Part shown: positions 1 to 7,226 of the stretch, one piece after another
How the letters are laid out: the number at the start of each line of letters is the position of its first letter
Position numbering within the stretch: position 1 is the stretch's first letter
Assembly (NCBI GenBank): GCA_017439715.1
Contig: JAFSIR010000014.1
Location: 1 to 39,169 of the forward strand
Source of the DNA: Clostridia bacterium
GTDB taxonomy: Bacteria > Bacillota > Clostridia > Christensenellales > QAND01
Direction of reading: 5' to 3'
DNA length: 39,169 nt
The notes under the pieces: generated by a model
The model's database searches: none
What the model was told of the DNA's origin: nothing
The model's input: the letters and a program-made list of their open reading frames with translations, nothing else
Position numbers and translations under genes: made by a program

Positions 1-101
1 ACATACATAGTGCCGGACATGGTGATCCCCATCAATAAGGCCATGCCCGCAAACATCAGCCGCCGCTGTGCGGAAAGCTGTGCTTCTTTTTTCTCTGCCA
101 T
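1..101 (-). CDS. Membrane transport protein, N-terminal fragment (cut by window edge)
   Basis: Only the first 33 or so codons lie in the window. The visible residues start MAEKKEAQLSAQRRL and continue into a hydrophobic stretch (FAGMALLMGI), which reads like a short cytoplasmic tail followed by the first membrane helix of a transporter. The ATG at 101 is preceded by an AGGAG site inside the last codons of the MFS gene next upstream, whose stop ends at 105, so the two genes are three bases apart and should be co-translated. By analogy with its neighbour it is probably another MFS-type permease, but too little is visible to prove the family. Confidence 0.6.
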   Translation of the reverse strand, partial: MAEKKEAQLSAQRRLMFAGMALLMGITMSGTMY

Positions 102-104
102 GGT

Positions 105-1331
105 CTACTCCTGTGATTTCACTTGCGCGTTTTTCTTTTGTTTGCGCAACACAATATTATTAAACATGATAAAGAATGCAACCGCTACCGTAACAATCAT
201 GAAAGTGACCCGATAATACGCACGAACGCCAAAAGCGTCTACCATATACCCGCCAAGGCCGCTGGCAATGATGGTCGCTGCGGCAAGGGCCGTGCTGCCC
301 AGCATCTGCACCGTGCTGCGCAGTTCCGGCGGCGCCAGTTCCTGTGCATAAAGCACCTGGCTTGCCGTCATCAACCCGGTATTGATGCCCACCACAACCG
401 CAATGCCCAAAATGAAAGGCACGCTCTGCGCAATGGAAAACGCAAACTCGCTCAGCCCCGCTATGATGATCGACAGCGTGAGCATGCGGCGGGCGCCAAA
501 CTTGCGGGCCAGCCGGCCGGAAAAATACAGCAGCGGGATGCCGAACAGCGAGCGAACGGCGCTGAACCCGCTGACAACGTTGACCGATGCGCCGATATCA
601 TCCAATAGATACGGCATATAAATCGTAGACGAGCTGGAAGGGATGTTGGCACAGATCATGACCAGCACAAACGCCAGCAGCAGCGGGTTTTTCGCCAGCT
701 GCCCCAGCTTAAGATCACGGAAGGTGACCTTATCTTTTTTAATGGCCGGTGCCACATCGGGCAGCGGGCGCATGGCAAACAACACAATAATGGCGAACGC
801 ACCGCCCACAAAGTAACTGATGCGAACGCCGCCAACTTTTACAAGATATGTGAACATCAGCGAGCCGACAAACGAGGCGATGGAATAGAACACGCGCATC
901 TTGCCGTATTCAAAGCCTGGCATGCGCTGCTCCATCTGCACCAGCCAGCTGGAATACATGTAGTCAAGCGGGCGATAGAAAAAGCGCACAATCACCGTCA
1001 TCCACGGCGCCAGCGACAAACTGCCCAATATGATCTTTTCGGTGAACGGCACGGTGGGGAACAACACAATCACGCCGATCAGGCACACCAGGAACACTTT
1101 TTTGACAGACCGTTGTTTGTCACACGCCATGCCCCACAAGATGGGCACGAACACACCCACTACCGAACGGATGGCCGTGAACAGGCCCACCTGCGCACTG
1201 CTCAGTCCCAGGCTTTTTAAGTAAGCCGAAGCATAGATCGTGCTGGAGATAAACAGCCCCATACAGAACTGCATGATGATAAAGTTCCGATTGTGCCGCT
1301 TAACATCCGACAGTAACTGGGGGGATTCCAT
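105..1331 (-). CDS. MFS transporter (MFS_1-like)
   Basis: This 408-residue protein is hydrophobic throughout and has the length and about twelve membrane helices of a major facilitator superfamily carrier. Early in the protein the helix 2-3 loop reads GMACDKQRSVKK, which matches the position of the MFS loop 2-3 motif (G..aDr.grr..), and a second copy of that loop, SGRLARKFGARR, lies in the C-terminal half, so both six-helix halves are present. It resembles the nucleoside/sugar-symporter-like MFS_1 branch, but the substrate cannot be read from sequence. The ATG at 1331 follows an AGGAGG site at a normal distance. It is the first gene of a pair with the truncated gene at 1-101, and it is divergent from the lipoprotein gene at 1603; a perfect inverted repeat lies between them. 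Confidence 0.85.
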   Translation of the reverse strand: MESPQLLSDVKRHNRNFIIMQFCMGLFISSTIYASAYLKSLGLSSAQVGLFTAIRSVVGVFVPILWGMACDKQRSVKKVFLVCLIGVIVLFPTVPFTEKIILGSLSLAPWMTVIVRFFYRPLDYMYSSWLVQMEQRMPGFEYGKMRVFYSIASFVGSLMFTYLVKVGGVRISYFVGGAFAIIVLFAMRPLPDVAPAIKKDKVTFRDLKLGQLAKNPLLLAFVLVMICANIPSSSSTIYMPYLLDDIGASVNVVSGFSAVRSLFGIPLLYFSGRLARKFGARRMLTLSIIIAGLSEFAFSIAQSVPFILGIAVVVGINTGLMTASQVLYAQELAPPELRSTVQMLGSTALAAATIIASGLGGYMVDAFGVRAYYRVTFMIVTVAVAFFIMFNNIVLRKQKKNAQVKSQE

Positions 1332-1462
1332 GGTATTCCTCCTCTATTCCGCAAAAACGCCTGCCCGCACGGTTTCCGGCCCTGCACCGGCCCCGTTTTC
1401 CTTCCCTGTGACGAACAGCGGCATTTTCTTGCGGTTTCGGTTTTAATATATCATAATTGGCT

Positions 1463-1488
1463 ATCTTTGCATATAAATCTGCAAAGAT
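1463..1488. promoter_or_regulatory. Candidate operator: 9-bp perfect inverted repeat
   Basis: ATCTTTGCA at 1463-1471 and TGCAAAGAT at 1480-1488 are exact inverted copies separated by 8 bases. The site sits in the AT-rich divergent gap between the MFS gene (minus) and the lipoprotein gene (plus). No gene on the plus strand ends upstream of it, so despite the following T-rich run a terminator role is unlikely; a regulator binding site is the better reading. The regulator is unknown. Confidence 0.45.
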
Positions 1489-1602
1489 TTTTTGGATTTT
1501 TTTGAATTTTTAAATTGTTCGGTTTTGAGAAAACATTTATGCTCTTATGCGCTCGTGTATGATATACTGAATTATATTCTTAAAGGCGGAGGTCTGCCTG
1601 TT

Positions 1603-2406
1603 TTGAAAAAGCGCATTGCTGCGATTTTGCTGGTGCTCGTTCTGCTCACGGCCGCTGCCTGTAAGCCGGCTGCAAATGCCCCTGCCCCCACGCCGACGCC
1701 CACTTTTGTGCAGGCGTTCAGCGATAAAAAGGGCGATAGCCCGCTTACCAAAGCGCTGGTTGCTTTTATTGGTGAGAAAGACACCCAGCTTGGTGAGATG
1801 ATGATGCACATGGAATCTTCCATCGACCGGACCAATGATGATCGGCTCAGCGCCCTGCCGCTTACGATCCAAATCCCTTTTACGGAAGTTGATGGCATTC
1901 TGTCTGAAGTTTTGATGCTGTCTTATTATATGACCATGCAGGATGACAGCTCCTATCGCTATGAAAATGCGCAGACCGGCGAAAAAGCCTTGCTGACCAT
2001 GTTGGGCGGTGCCTGGCAGTATACCGGCTGGATCGGATCCGATAGCGCAAGCGCCGCGCAAACCGGTGTTGTATCCTCTTCGGGCGACCAAATAACGCTC
2101 ACCGTTTGCGAACAAAAAGAGCTGCCCGTTATCCGCCTGCAGCTCGAAATGGCGGCCGGTGCGCTGGGCACGCGCGTTCGCTGCGCGTATTCCACCGATC
2201 AGGGGGATACCTATCAGTTCCTTGCATTTTCTTTGGATACCGGCTCTTTCCGCTTTGCCATATATGAAGATATCGATCCGCTCAACGAGCTGTTCTGGGG
2301 CGACATCTGGCTTTCTTCTTTCTTCCCGGAAGGGGCCCAAACAGCAGGCACATGGAATGGCAGCACCGTTACGCTGATCAATAACGGTATGACATACACA
2401 TTTTAA
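1603..2406 (+). CDS. Putative lipoprotein of unknown function
   Basis: I place the start at the TTG at 1603, ten bases after a GGAGG site; an upstream in-frame ATG (1492) would add residues with no ribosome site. The resulting 267-residue protein begins MKKR, has a hydrophobic stretch of about 14 residues and a lipobox-like TAAAC with the lipidated Cys at position 20, then a Pro/Ala/Thr-rich linker typical of surface-tethered lipoproteins. The remaining part is acidic, has no motif I recognise and is likely an extracytoplasmic globular domain. The stop is 20 bases before the first mannitol-dehydrogenase-family gene, so the two are probably co-transcribed. Function unknown. Confidence 0.75.
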   Translation: MKKRIAAILLVLVLLTAAACKPAANAPAPTPTPTFVQAFSDKKGDSPLTKALVAFIGEKDTQLGEMMMHMESSIDRTNDDRLSALPLTIQIPFTEVDGILSEVLMLSYYMTMQDDSSYRYENAQTGEKALLTMLGGAWQYTGWIGSDSASAAQTGVVSSSGDQITLTVCEQKELPVIRLQLEMAAGALGTRVRCAYSTDQGDTYQFLAFSLDTGSFRFAIYEDIDPLNELFWGDIWLSSFFPEGAQTAGTWNGSTVTLINNGMTYTF

Positions 2407-2426
2407 AAAAAATAGGAGGCTGTACA

Positions 2427-3614
2427 ATGCGGACAAAAGAAGTAATGATCATTGGCGCAGGCAAGATCGGGCGCGGGTTTTTGGCCGATTTATTCACAGA
2501 AGCGGGATTCCATCTGGTGCTTGTAAACGGGCGGCCGGACACGATCGATGCGCTTCGTGCTGCCGGTAAGTACACGATCTTCACCACCGAAAACGGGCAG
2601 GTGCGCAAAAAGATCGTAACGGATTTTGAGGCTTGGTCCAGCAAGCGCGATTTTTCCGATGTGGTGAACCGGCTCAGCGAAGTGGATCTTGCGTGTGTAG
2701 CCCTGTATCCTACCGCCTATGATTCCGTTGCTGATGTGATCGCCGGCGCGGTGCAAAAGCGCCGGGCAGATGGGGTAACGGAAGCGCTGAATATCCTGCT
2801 GTTTGTAAACTATGTGTTCTCTGCCCGGCTGCTTAAGGAAAAAGTGAACGAACGGCTTGATGAAAGCGGCAAAGCGTATTTCAACGCGCATATCGGCATC
2901 ATGGAAGCGCTTACCGCGCGCAACGGCTCCCAGCCCACGGCCGAGATGCTGGCGGAAGACCCGCTTTGTGTTTCTACCGGGCCCGGCTATGTGCTGCCCG
3001 TGGGCGATGAGTTTGTTGGCGGCCGACCGGACAACATTCCCTCTATGAAGTTCTTGGATCGAATGGAAGGGCGGCTTGTTAAAAAAGTGTGGTGTGGCAA
3101 CATGCAGCATTGCACCATGGCGGCCATGGGCCTTCGCCGCGGCTACAGCTACACCTATGAAACCGCGTATGACGATTATATCCGCAAGTGTGTGGACGGT
3201 GCCGGTGCCGAAGCGTGCTATGTTGTGGGCCGCGAATTCGGGTTCACCGAAGAAGAAATGGCCGATGTGCGCCATCGCAACTGGGAAGGCATGAAGGCCA
3301 ACCCCATCAAAGACACGCTTGTTCGTGTTGCGGCCGACCCGCTGCGCAAATTAGGGCGCACCGAGCGGTATATCGGCCCGGCGCTGCTGTGCTTTAAATA
3401 TGGACGCGTGCCGTTCTTCCTGGCGCGGGGCGCAGCGCATGAACTGCTGTTTGAAAACCCGGCCGATCCTTCCGCTGTTAAGATGCACGCCATAATCGCG
3501 GAAAAAGGGCTGGAAGAAGCGCTTTGGGAGATCACGGGGCTGGACCGCACCGTGCCGCACGAAAATGCCCTGCATCAGCTGATCATCGCCCAGTATCGCG
3601 AAATCGTGGATTAA
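2427..3614 (+). CDS. Mannitol dehydrogenase family oxidoreductase (paralog 1)
   Basis: The 395-residue protein belongs to the polyol-specific long-chain dehydrogenases (Mannitol_dh N- and C-terminal domains), which oxidise polyols or polyol phosphates with NAD(P). The N-terminal Rossmann fold carries GAGKIGRG at residues 10-17, close to the GAGNIGRG of MtlD. The catalytic signature K-x4-N-x2-H is complete at K220, N225 and H228 (KVWCGNMQH). The length is close to mannitol-1-phosphate 5-dehydrogenase. The ATG follows an AGGAGG site. No PTS or polyol transporter is adjacent, so the substrate may be mannitol-1-phosphate or another polyol or sugar acid. It is likely in an operon with the lipoprotein upstream and ends at a strong terminator (3621-3648). 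A paralog follows at 3735. Confidence 0.85.
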   Translation: MRTKEVMIIGAGKIGRGFLADLFTEAGFHLVLVNGRPDTIDALRAAGKYTIFTTENGQVRKKIVTDFEAWSSKRDFSDVVNRLSEVDLACVALYPTAYDSVADVIAGAVQKRRADGVTEALNILLFVNYVFSARLLKEKVNERLDESGKAYFNAHIGIMEALTARNGSQPTAEMLAEDPLCVSTGPGYVLPVGDEFVGGRPDNIPSMKFLDRMEGRLVKKVWCGNMQHCTMAAMGLRRGYSYTYETAYDDYIRKCVDGAGAEACYVVGREFGFTEEEMADVRHRNWEGMKANPIKDTLVRVAADPLRKLGRTERYIGPALLCFKYGRVPFFLARGAAHELLFENPADPSAVKMHAIIAEKGLEEALWEITGLDRTVPHENALHQLIIAQYREIVD

Positions 3615-3620
3615 CGGATA

Positions 3621-3649
3621 AAAAGGCAGTGTATATCACTGCCTTTTTC
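3621..3649 (+). terminator. Rho-independent terminator after mannitol dehydrogenase paralog 1
   Basis: AAAAGGCAGTG (3621-3631) pairs with CACTGCCTTTT (3637-3647) around a five-base loop and is followed by more T residues. It separates the two paralogous dehydrogenase genes into different transcription units. Confidence 0.9.
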
Positions 3650-3678
3650 TTGCATATACGGCCCGAACATGATATGAT
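3650..3678 (+). promoter_or_regulatory. Sigma-A promoter for mannitol dehydrogenase paralog 2
   Basis: A -35 box TTGCAT (3650-3655) is followed after exactly 17 bases by TATGAT (3673-3678), with a TG one base upstream of the -10 box (extended -10). It sits between the terminator of paralog 1 and the AAGGAGG site of paralog 2, so the second gene has its own start of transcription. Confidence 0.65.
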
Positions 3679-3734
3679 TTTTTCAGATTATGTAGGTTTT
3701 ACCAAATTTTATTTTTCAAGGAGGCGTTTGCAGT

Positions 3735-4952
3735 ATGGCAAAAACGGCAGCCATCATTGGCGCAGGCAAAATCGGGCGCGGATACCTGGCGTATTCCCTC
3801 GAGCAGAGCGGATATACCGACCTTGTGTATATCAACAACCGCACCAACATTATCGACATCATGAACCAGCAGGGGTATTACACCCGGTATATCACCTGGC
3901 ATGAAACCGGCGAACTGACCAGCTCCCGCATTCCCGTAAAAGAAGCGTATGCCTCCAGCCGCGATATGGATAAGATCTGCCAGCGTTTGAGCGAAATCGA
4001 CCTGATCACCATTGCGCTGTATCCCACCGCGTATCCTTCCGTGGCGGACCAGCTCGCCGGCGCAATCAAGCTGCGCATTGCTAACAAAGTGGACCGGCCT
4101 GTGAACCTGCTGTTTTTCGTGAACAAGGTGATGACCGGGCGCATCATGCGCCGCCTGTTGGATGAACGCCTGCCCGGCGCGGAAGAACAGGCGTATTTGA
4201 ACGAGAAGGTCGGCTTTGTCGAAGCGCTCACCTATGGCGGCGGCATCAACCCCACCCCCGAAATGCTCGCAGAAGACCCGGCCGCGGTGTATGCCGGCAT
4301 CCATGCCGATTGCAAACTGCGTGTGGGCGATAACTTCCTTGGCGAGCGGCCGGGCGGCCTGTTCGAGTATCAGGACAGGATGGAAGGCCGGCTGGTCAAA
4401 AAAGTTTGGTGCGGCAACGTGCGGCACTGCACGCAGGCTGTTGTCGGCCAGTTCATGGGATGCAAATATATCTATGAAGCAACGCGGCTGAACTATGTTC
4501 GCATGATGTGCGACTATGTGGGCGAAGAGGCCAACTTTGCCGTTGCCAAAGAATTTGGCTTCACGCGGGAAGAAATGGATTATAACACGCCCGAAAGCTG
4601 GCGCAACTCCATGAAAAATGAAACACCCGACGATGTTGGCCGTGTGGCGGCAGACGCGTTCCGTAAGCTCAGCCGGGACGATCGGTTTATCGGCCCCGCC
4701 CTGCTGTGCCTCAAATACGGCGTGCTGCCTTATTATCTGGCGCGCGGCGCGGCTTATCTGCTGTATTTCAAAAATGATAACGATCCCACCTATGTTGAAA
4801 TGCACCGCATCATCGGCGAGATCGGCATTGAAAAAGCGATCGAGCAGTTCTGCCAGCTGGATCTGAGCGTGCGCGATGAAAAACTGCTGTACGACATGAT
4901 CCTGGCGCATTACCGCGAGATCGGCAAAATCGAACTTAACCCGGTTGATTAA
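3735..4952 (+). CDS. Mannitol dehydrogenase family oxidoreductase (paralog 2)
   Basis: This 405-residue protein is a clear paralog of the gene at 2427: the same GAGKIGRG nucleotide-binding loop near the N terminus and the same catalytic K-x4-N-x2-H, here K223, N228 and H231 (KVWCGNVRH). The two proteins align along their whole length but differ at many positions, including the loop after the Rossmann motif, so they probably have different substrates or partners rather than being a recent duplication. It is predicted to be a soluble NAD(P)-dependent polyol or polyol-phosphate dehydrogenase. AAGGAGG at 3718-3724 sets the ATG. It has its own promoter and a strong terminator shared with the convergent EamA gene. 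Confidence 0.85.
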   Translation: MAKTAAIIGAGKIGRGYLAYSLEQSGYTDLVYINNRTNIIDIMNQQGYYTRYITWHETGELTSSRIPVKEAYASSRDMDKICQRLSEIDLITIALYPTAYPSVADQLAGAIKLRIANKVDRPVNLLFFVNKVMTGRIMRRLLDERLPGAEEQAYLNEKVGFVEALTYGGGINPTPEMLAEDPAAVYAGIHADCKLRVGDNFLGERPGGLFEYQDRMEGRLVKKVWCGNVRHCTQAVVGQFMGCKYIYEATRLNYVRMMCDYVGEEANFAVAKEFGFTREEMDYNTPESWRNSMKNETPDDVGRVAADAFRKLSRDDRFIGPALLCLKYGVLPYYLARGAAYLLYFKNDNDPTYVEMHRIIGEIGIEKAIEQFCQLDLSVRDEKLLYDMILAHYREIGKIELNPVD

Positions 4953-4964
4953 TGAAAAACAAAC

Positions 4965-5003
4965 AAGGCCGTGCATCCATGGATGCACGGCCTTTTCTTT
5001 TTG
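4965..5003. terminator. Bidirectional terminator between dehydrogenase and EamA genes
   Basis: A near-perfect palindrome: AAGGCCGTGCATCC (4965-4978) pairs with GGATGCACGGCCTT (4981-4994), with A/T-rich flanks on both sides. It can end transcription of the plus-strand dehydrogenase and of the convergent minus-strand permease gene. Confidence 0.9.
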
Positions 5004-5007
5004 CGTT

Positions 5008-5889
5008 TTATTTCAGTTTTTTGTCCGTTATTTTGGTTGACGAACGAATGCCCATAAACACGGATACCGAAGCGGCAACGATCAGAAGGCCGCCCACAAT
5101 GGTGCGCAGCTTGAGCGCTTCGCCCAGCAGGATCCAGGCAAGGATCGCCGAAGCGGGGATGCCCGCCAGGTTATACAGGCTGCCCTCGCCCGCCGGAACC
5201 ATGCCCATGCCGGCCGTCAGCGTGATCTGACCCAGCACCGCGCAGGCACCGATGGCCAGCAGCAGCAGGGCCTGCTTAAACGTTGGCATCACAAACGACG
5301 GCAGCATGATCGGCAGTGCACACAGTGCGGACACCAGCGAAAAATAGAACACCACGGCCGCCGGAGACACGCGCCCGCCCAACTTTCTGAGCACAATGTT
5401 GACAACGGCGCTGATCACCGCACACATAACGGCCATCAAAAGCGGGAATGTTTTGGAATCAAAACTGAGCTTGCCCACAACGATCAGCATGCCCGAAAAC
5501 GCCAGCACCATGGCCACCACCTGATAAACTGTGATCTTCTCTTTAAGCACCACAGCCGCAAGCCCGATGGTGATAAACGGCGCCATCTTCGTCAGCGTGG
5601 ACACATCGGCCTGCGCGGCATTGGCAGCGGCATAAAAGCTGCAATACATGGCCAAAAAGCCCAAAATGCAGCGTGCGCTCAGCAGCGGCAAATCCTTTTT
5701 GGCGCAGTGCAGCGATTGTTTTTGCTGCCGCACGATCAGCCACGCGCCTAATGCGCCAAGCAGGTTTCTGAAAAAGATGATCTCCATCACCGGCAACGCG
5801 CCCACCATGCGCACAAACACATTCAGCTGGCTGAATGCAACTGCGCTAATCAGCAGGATTACTGCGCCGCGTTTTCGTTCATCGCTCAT
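5008..5889 (-). CDS. EamA/DMT family transporter
   Basis: The 293-residue protein is made of about ten hydrophobic segments in two repeated halves, the layout of the drug/metabolite transporter superfamily with two EamA domains. The first half contains the usual FFRNLLGALGAW region after helix 2, and the second half contains the YNLAGIPASAILAWILLGEAL segment around helix 9, typical of these carriers. Members export amino acids or other small metabolites; the substrate cannot be inferred. The ATG at 5889 has an AGAAGGG site. The gene is monocistronic: it has its own promoter (5929-5957) and the bidirectional terminator downstream. Confidence 0.88.
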   Translation of the reverse strand: MSDERKRGAVILLISAVAFSQLNVFVRMVGALPVMEIIFFRNLLGALGAWLIVRQQKQSLHCAKKDLPLLSARCILGFLAMYCSFYAAANAAQADVSTLTKMAPFITIGLAAVVLKEKITVYQVVAMVLAFSGMLIVVGKLSFDSKTFPLLMAVMCAVISAVVNIVLRKLGGRVSPAAVVFYFSLVSALCALPIMLPSFVMPTFKQALLLLAIGACAVLGQITLTAGMGMVPAGEGSLYNLAGIPASAILAWILLGEALKLRTIVGGLLIVAASVSVFMGIRSSTKITDKKLK

Positions 5890-5928
5890 GTCTATAACCC
5901 TTCTTTAATAAAAAATCGGATAACAGAC

Positions 5929-5957
5929 ATTATAGCACAATTTGCCGATCTTGTCGT
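5929..5957 (-). promoter_or_regulatory. Sigma-A promoter for the EamA gene
   Basis: On the minus strand a TATAAT -10 box (plus positions 5929-5934) carries an upstream TG (extended -10) and lies 17 bases from an ACGACA -35 box (plus 5952-5957, 4 of 6 consensus). It lies just after the bofA stop, separating this gene from the dnaX operon. Confidence 0.65.
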
Positions 5958-5968
5958 TTTTTATTTTA

Positions 5969-6238
5969 TCAGCCAAACAATATCGGCAAGCACAAAAGCA
6001 CCAGCACGCCCGGCACCCCCAACAACCCTACCAGTGCCGCGTTAAACGGGTTTACCGCGATCTTCAGGCCCGCACCTGCACCAATAAAATTGATCACCCA
6101 TAAACCCAAAAGGCCCAAAAGGGCGTTGATCAGCAGCTTTGCGGTTACCCGCAGCGGCCAAACCAGCAGCCGCCCGGCAACAAACAAAAATAAAACGGCC
6201 GCGCAAAAAGCGACCGCAGTCGGCCATGACAACGTCAT
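5969..6238 (-). CDS. bofA: Pro-sigma-K processing inhibitor BofA family protein
   Basis: The 89-residue protein has two hydrophobic segments with the family signature in the second half: NALLGLLGLWVINFIG followed by NPFNAALVGLLGVPGV. In Bacillus, BofA is a forespore-membrane protein that holds the SpoIVFB protease inactive until the sigma-K checkpoint. The position downstream of recR matches Bacillus, where bofA follows dnaX - yaaK - recR. It is the last gene of this operon here. The homology is firm; whether this organism sporulates cannot be judged from one gene. A purine-rich GGGGGG stretch precedes the ATG. Confidence 0.85.
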   Translation of the reverse strand: MTLSWPTAVAFCAAVLFLFVAGRLLVWPLRVTAKLLINALLGLLGLWVINFIGAGAGLKIAVNPFNAALVGLLGVPGVLVLLCLPILFG

Positions 6239-6287
6239 GGGGCAATCCCCCCTTTCGTTCTCATGCCTATGTTATGCTGTTCCCTGT

Positions 6288-6890
6288 TTATGCCTGATGC
6301 ATGGGCCGGCGCCCTTCCATTGCTTTTTGCAGGGTAATATCATCGGTATACTCAAGATCACCGCCCACGGGCACGCCGTGTGCAATGCGCGTTACCTTGA
6401 TCTGCATCGGCTCAAGCAGCCGCCACAGGTATATCGCCGTTGCCTCCCCTTCCACATCGGGATTCGTGGCCAGCACGATCTCTTTAACCCCGTTCAGCCG
6501 GCCAAGCAGCTCTTTTATGCGCAGTTGGTCGGGCCCAATGCCATCCATAGGGCTGAGCGTTCCGCCCAGCACATGATACAGCCCGCGGAACAGGCCGCTG
6601 CGCTCCATAGCCATAATGTCGCGCGCATCACGCACCACACAGATGATGCTGCTGTCCCTGCTCGGATCCTCGCAGATCGCGCAAATATCCCGATCGGTCA
6701 AATTTCCGCACTGCGCACAAAAACGCACGCGGGCGCGCGTCCCCGTGATGGCATTGGCAAGCTGATCCGCTTTGCCGGCGGGCATTGTTAAAATATGATA
6801 AGCCAGCCGCTGTGCCGTTTTGCCGCCGATGCCCGGCAGCATTGCCAGCGCCTGCACAAGCTCGCTCAGCGGCGCAATACTGTAGCTCAT
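6288..6890 (-). CDS. recR: Recombination mediator protein RecR
   Basis: The 200-residue length is normal for RecR, which works with RecO (and RecF) to load RecA on gapped DNA. The N-terminal helix-hairpin-helix is visible as LPGIGGKTAQRLA (residues 18-30). The zinc finger has its four cysteines at C58, C61, C70 and C73. The Toprim domain follows, with the VVRDARD and TNPDVEGEATA motifs, and the C terminus carries the conserved GVPVGGDLEYTD segment. The gene begins four bases from the end of ybaB, so it is coupled to it. Confidence 0.97.
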   Translation of the reverse strand: MSYSIAPLSELVQALAMLPGIGGKTAQRLAYHILTMPAGKADQLANAITGTRARVRFCAQCGNLTDRDICAICEDPSRDSSIICVVRDARDIMAMERSGLFRGLYHVLGGTLSPMDGIGPDQLRIKELLGRLNGVKEIVLATNPDVEGEATAIYLWRLLEPMQIKVTRIAHGVPVGGDLEYTDDITLQKAMEGRRPMHQA

Positions 6891-6893
6891 GGC

Positions 6894-7211
6894 TTATCGC
6901 CCAAACGGCAGGCCGCCGGTCAGCGCGCTCATCTCTTTTTGCGCCATCTCATCAAACTCGTGCATCGCCGCATTGACCGCCGCAGTCACCGTGTCTTCCA
7001 GCATCTCCACATCGTCCGGATCCACCGCTTCCGGGTTGATCGTAAGCCGAACAATCTGGTGCGCGCCGTTGACCGTGCAGCTCACCATGCCGCCGCCGCT
7101 TTGCGCCGTTACTTCCGTTTCCAGCAGCTGCGCCTGCTTTTTCTGCAGCTCGGCCTGCATCCGCATTGCCATCTGCTGTAAATTGCCCATGTTGCCCATG
7201 CCTCTTGCCAT
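6894..7211 (-). CDS. YbaB/EbfC family nucleoid-associated protein
   Basis: The 105-residue protein has the Met/Gln-rich N-terminal helix (MGNLQQMAMRMQ and so on) and the central segment G.V.C.VNG...I..L.I.PE..DP.D.E.LED, all typical of YbaB/EbfC proteins, which bind DNA as dimers. The gene sits between dnaX and recR, the conserved location in most bacteria. The C terminus ends GGLPFGR, a conserved-looking Gly-rich tail. An AGGAAA-type site lies before the ATG. Confidence 0.95.
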   Translation of the reverse strand: MARGMGNMGNLQQMAMRMQAELQKKQAQLLETEVTAQSGGGMVSCTVNGAHQIVRLTINPEAVDPDDVEMLEDTVTAAVNAAMHEFDEMAQKEMSALTGGLPFGR

Positions 7212-7226
7212 GTATGTTTCCTCCCG

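Noticed and set aside
3699-4988. 429-codon minus-strand frame over the second mannitol dehydrogenase
   Set aside because: Antisense shadow of a gene with a complete catalytic motif; no start signal or homology.
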